A stretch of DNA of 49,624 bases from Mycobacterium intermedium (GTDB lineage Bacteria > Actinomycetota > Actinomycetes > Mycobacteriales > Mycobacteriaceae): positions 1 to 49,624 of the forward strand of contig NZ_MVHT01000046.1 of the NCBI RefSeq assembly GCF_002086275.1, read 5' to 3'. Within the stretch, counting starts at the first letter, position 1, and every line of letters begins with the position of its first letter. This document shows, piece by piece, positions 47,733 through 49,624 of this stretch. The notes beneath the pieces were generated by a model that searched no databases, was not told the DNA's origin, and saw only the letters and a program-made list of their open reading frames with translations. The position numbers were made by a program, and so were the translations under genes.

Positions 47733-48474
47733 CGCGTCGACCGAGGCTCATCGCCCAATGTCTGCCGCACAGCGATCCGGGCGAATCCGGGACGGCGGGT
47801 TGGTCGCAGTCTGGACGTGAACACCGTGGCGCGTCAGGATCGGCAACGACGTCCGCATCAATCACGTTTTGTGATATCGGTAGCGCCTTCCGCTGTTCGC
47901 GGGGTCGTTGCTGATCGCGGAAGAAAAGGCCCGCGAATGGGCTGTCGGGTGAACTGCCAGGAACGATGCTCGCACCCTGCTCTTTTGACCCTGTTCCATT
48001 TAGCCCTGTATGTACACCCTGTAGGGTCTGCCTTTCCGCTGGTAAGCGGTTGTTTGGATATGTGTTGGACGTACCTAATTCGGCCTCACGGCGTACATAT
48101 TCTGGTCCTGTCCGCGCACCCATTTTTTCGTCGCCGCGTACTTCCTTCTTCGAAGATGTGCCTCTGGGCGTACGTATTTCCGGAAAGGCGAGTTGGTGGG
48201 TGTCGGCCTGGTGCCAGCCGCGCCCGCGCGGGCGCTTGCTAGCCAGCTTGAGGTAATCAAGCTCGCGACCACGACGCAGTGCATCGCCTACCGTCTGCCT
48301 GCGTTTGTGCAGTTTGTCGGCCACCGTCGACTGTCGAACGCAGAACAAGACGTCGCGACCACGCACATACTGGTTCGCGATGTAAATCAGGATGCGCGCC
48401 TGAGCGTCACTCAGCCTGCTGTCCTCGGCCACACGCGCCATCCAGGCGAACTTTGGATAGCCGTCGCCGCTCAT
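47725..48474 (-). CDS. Phage winged-helix (HTH_36-like) protein, possible replication initiator
   Basis: 249 residues from the ATG overlapping the upstream stop (ATGA). DSRLSDAQARILIYIANQYVRGRDVLFCVRQSTVADKLHKRRQTVGDALRRGRELDYLKLASKRPRGRGW (about 18-88) is a helix-turn-helix of the HTH_36/phage replication type. The centre is low in complexity, and the C-terminus holds CSRPDCDQPAVPDSPGSLCGRHW, a short Cys/His cluster that could bind zinc. Likely role: DNA binding at the element's origin; a repressor is the alternative. Confidence 0.75.
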   Translation of the reverse strand: MSGDGYPKFAWMARVAEDSRLSDAQARILIYIANQYVRGRDVLFCVRQSTVADKLHKRRQTVGDALRRGRELDYLKLASKRPRGRGWHQADTHQLAFPEIRTPRGTSSKKEVRGDEKMGARTGPEYVRREAELGTSNTYPNNRLPAERQTLQGVHTGLNGTGSKEQGASIVPGSSPDSPFAGLFFRDQQRPREQRKALPISQNVIDADVVADPDAPRCSRPDCDQPAVPDSPGSLCGRHWAMSLGRRDG

Positions 48475-48707
48475 GGCTGCGCCCACGTCGACTGTCCGAG
48501 TGGTGCTGTGGAACCGGCCTCAGCAGAGTTGGTGTTGGTCGGCGCCGAATTCACCTGCGGGGTTGCAGAACTTCCGGGGGAATCACCCACATGCTCGAAG
48601 ATGGTTGCCAGCCTCTGCTGCTGATATCTGCTCAGCGGCGGTGCGTTAGCTATTTGTCGCCGGATCCACGCCTGTTGGTCAGGCGGCAAATCTGCGAACC
48701 GCTTCAC
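48471..48707 (-). CDS. Small protein of the element, unknown
   Basis: 78 residues from GTG that overlaps the upstream stop (GTGA). The first half (FADLPPDQQAWIRRQIANAPPLSRYQQQRLATIFEH) is helical and the rest is a Ser/Thr/Pro-rich tail. Short helical N-termini like this are often seen in phage early genes. Function unknown. Confidence 0.68.
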   Translation of the reverse strand: MKRFADLPPDQQAWIRRQIANAPPLSRYQQQRLATIFEHVGDSPGSSATPQVNSAPTNTNSAEAGSTAPLGQSTWAQP

Positions 48708-48997
48708 AGGCGGCCGGCTTCGATGGCGCGTGCGGCTTCCTTCGCTGCCAACTCGGCGTCGATCGCGTCAGCCTCGATGACCAGCGCTTCGGCCTGTTCG
48801 CGTAGCCGGATAGCTTTGTAACGTCTCCTTGCTTCGCGACCGGACAGAGCGAGGTTTTCGTAGTATGTCTTCTGGTCCGCAGCGATCTGCTCGCGCTGGT
48901 CGGGGTTGAGTTCTTTGTAGTCGCAGCCGTACCGCTTGCGGGCTAAGCGGTTGGGGTTCCCTGCCCCGTACTTCAGCTGCGGATCCTGCGTCTCCAT
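48704..48997 (-). CDS. Small charged protein, first gene of the overlapping operon
   Basis: 97 residues from an ATG with GGAG 8-9 bases upstream. A KRYGCDYKELNPDQREQIAADQKTYYENLALSGREARRRYKAIRLREQAEALVIEADAIDAELAAKEAARA stretch is strongly helical, and the C-terminal half could form a coiled coil. It begins the leftward operon; the control region with a 17-bp palindrome lies about 110 bp upstream. Not recognised. Confidence 0.68.
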   Translation of the reverse strand: METQDPQLKYGAGNPNRLARKRYGCDYKELNPDQREQIAADQKTYYENLALSGREARRRYKAIRLREQAEALVIEADAIDAELAAKEAARAIEAGRL

Positions 48998-49549
48998 CGT
49001 TAGGTCTCCGTGGCCGCTCCCGGCCGGGGTCACTGGCGCAAATGGCAACGGGTTTGCCAAGCGCAACCCTTACCCTACTAGCAGCTACGTGACTAAATCC
49101 AGCTAAATATGTTGTTGTACAACATGTTTCGCAGCACGCTGCAAAGCTTGCGATGTGAATGCGCTGGTGCCGTTGCTGCACAAAGCCATTCGCCCACAGC
49201 GCGCTGGTGTGCTTCACGGGAAAGAGACCACCGGTACAGTTTTTCTGTTACCCCCACCCCCGCCCGCCTGGCCGCAATTCGGCTGTACGCGATGCTGCCG
49301 CCAGAACCCACGGTGGCCGCTATGCCACTGCTCCCCAACGGGTTTCATGCCGCTGCAGCCAACATGGCCGACACAACCTGCATCGGGTGGTTGAGCTTGA
49401 GCCCGCCGCCGCGACGGCCTACCATCAGGGAAGACGTGGTGAGATGAGTTGCACCGTTCCGCGCGACGCTCTGTCAACCAACTCCTCACCAACCGGCACG
49501 GTCCCGCGCAGGCGTCTCGGCAATCACCACCCCCCATCAGTCCGCTCAC
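48998..49549. other. Control region of the right-hand element; no gene assigned
   Basis: No frame here is convincing. A plus-strand frame at 49109-49447 starts inside the operator palindrome, and its end (LYAMLPPEPTVAAMPLLPNGFHAAAANMAD) looks protein-like, so a decayed gene is possible. GCAGC-AC-GCTGC (49131-49142) is a second small inverted repeat next to the main palindrome. Confidence 0.4.
49109..49125. promoter_or_regulatory. 17-bp palindrome, probable operator of the leftward operon
   Basis: ATGTTGT-TGT-ACAACAT is a perfect inverted repeat in an AT-rich stretch 111 bp upstream of the first gene of the overlapping operon. Its form resembles phage repressor or TetR-type operators. No repressor gene is visible; it could be beyond the IS. 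Confidence 0.6.
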
Positions 49550-49624
49550 TGAACCGCCCCGGTGAGTTCGGAGACTTTCTGATTTGAGACCTCAGCCGGC
49601 GGCTGGTCTCCGGCGTTGAGCGTA
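49550..49624. mobile_element. Terminus of an IS3-family (IS6110-like) insertion sequence, rest outside window
   Basis: The sequence starts TGAACCGCCCCGGTGAG and continues TTCGGAGACT, nearly identical to the terminal inverted repeat of IS6110 as I recall it. A hairpin (GAGACC 49586-49591, GGTCTC 49605-49610, with an inner AGCC/GGCT stem) follows. No transposase coding is visible in the remaining 75 bases, so orientation is not certain. Confidence 0.72.

Larger units (their letters stand above)
46302..49549. mobile_element. Phage-like element, one end (seven overlapping genes plus upstream control region)
   Basis: Seven minus-strand genes from 48997 to 46369, most overlapping by 4 or 8 bases, include a NUMOD4-HNH endonuclease and a phage-type winged-helix protein. 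They sit directly after the broken REP13E12 gene. There is no integrase or structural gene in view; these could lie beyond the IS that begins at 49550. Identity as a phage-derived element is inferred from gene content. Confidence 0.65.

Noticed and set aside
49109..49447. 112-codon plus-strand frame in the right control region
   Set aside because: It starts within the operator palindrome and has no recognised domain; kept only as a possible decayed gene.

Overview
The window is chromosomal DNA from a slow-growing Mycobacterium. It is high in G+C, carries PE, PPE-MPTR and PE_PGRS genes, and has the phosphatidylinositol mannoside operon in the usual order (thrS, HIT Ap4A phosphorylase, pgsA1, patA, pimA, membrane Nudix). 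Several other blocks match, from memory, the M. tuberculosis H37Rv region Rv2609c-Rv2638 in gene order and size. The species cannot be read from the sequence alone. PE_PGRS genes together with a protocatechuate branch would fit the M. kansasii / M. marinum part of the genus.

Layout. (1) 1-6305: one end of an integrated prophage-like element, all genes on the minus strand: tyrosine integrase, excisionase-like protein, a possible ADP-ribosyltransferase-fold protein, a second tyrosine recombinase, a small helix-turn-helix protein and a large primase-polymerase/ATPase that runs off the left edge. It abuts a tRNA 3' fragment (T-arm plus acceptor strand), which marks the attachment site. (2) 6597-16684: core or flexible genes: MmpL transporter, PE protein, secreted HET-C/phospholipase-C-like protein, alpha/beta hydrolase, TSUP permease, YbdK-type carboxylate-amine ligase, STAS protein, TetR regulator and DedA. 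(3) 16791-32370: lineage-specific metabolism: FadD19-like ligase, PPE-MPTR, IclR regulator, PE_PGRS, a five-gene ring-hydroxylating dioxygenase operon, a divergent DUF2231-Rieske/hemerythrin pair, a 600-bp repeat cluster, and the protocatechuate genes pcaH-pcaG-pcaB. (4) 32367-45686: conserved block with two regulators that share a cysteine-rich C-terminus, small membrane proteins, cupin, nitronate monooxygenase, DUF1990, aldo/keto reductase, thioesterase, then the thrS-to-pimA-to-Nudix operon. (5) 45932-49549: a truncated REP13E12 (13E12-repeat HNH) gene and the edge of a second phage-like element with seven overlapping minus-strand genes. (6) 49550-49624: the terminal inverted repeat of an IS3-family (IS6110-like) insertion sequence, which leaves the window.

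How the genes fit together. The dioxygenase operon (large and small oxygenase subunits, cis-diol dehydrogenase, class II aldolase) and the pcaHGB set form two parts of aromatic-acid catabolism. The electron-transfer proteins for the oxygenase and the later beta-ketoadipate genes are not in the window. The PIM operon makes phosphatidylinositol, adds the first mannose and acylates it. Several divergent promoters carry clear inverted repeats that look like operators for the adjacent regulator. No single unknown system stands out beyond doubt. The strongest leads are the inverted/tandem repeat cluster at 28.5-29.0 kb, the ART-like gene in the left element, the REP13E12 junction with its overlapping operon, and the two cysteine-rich regulators.
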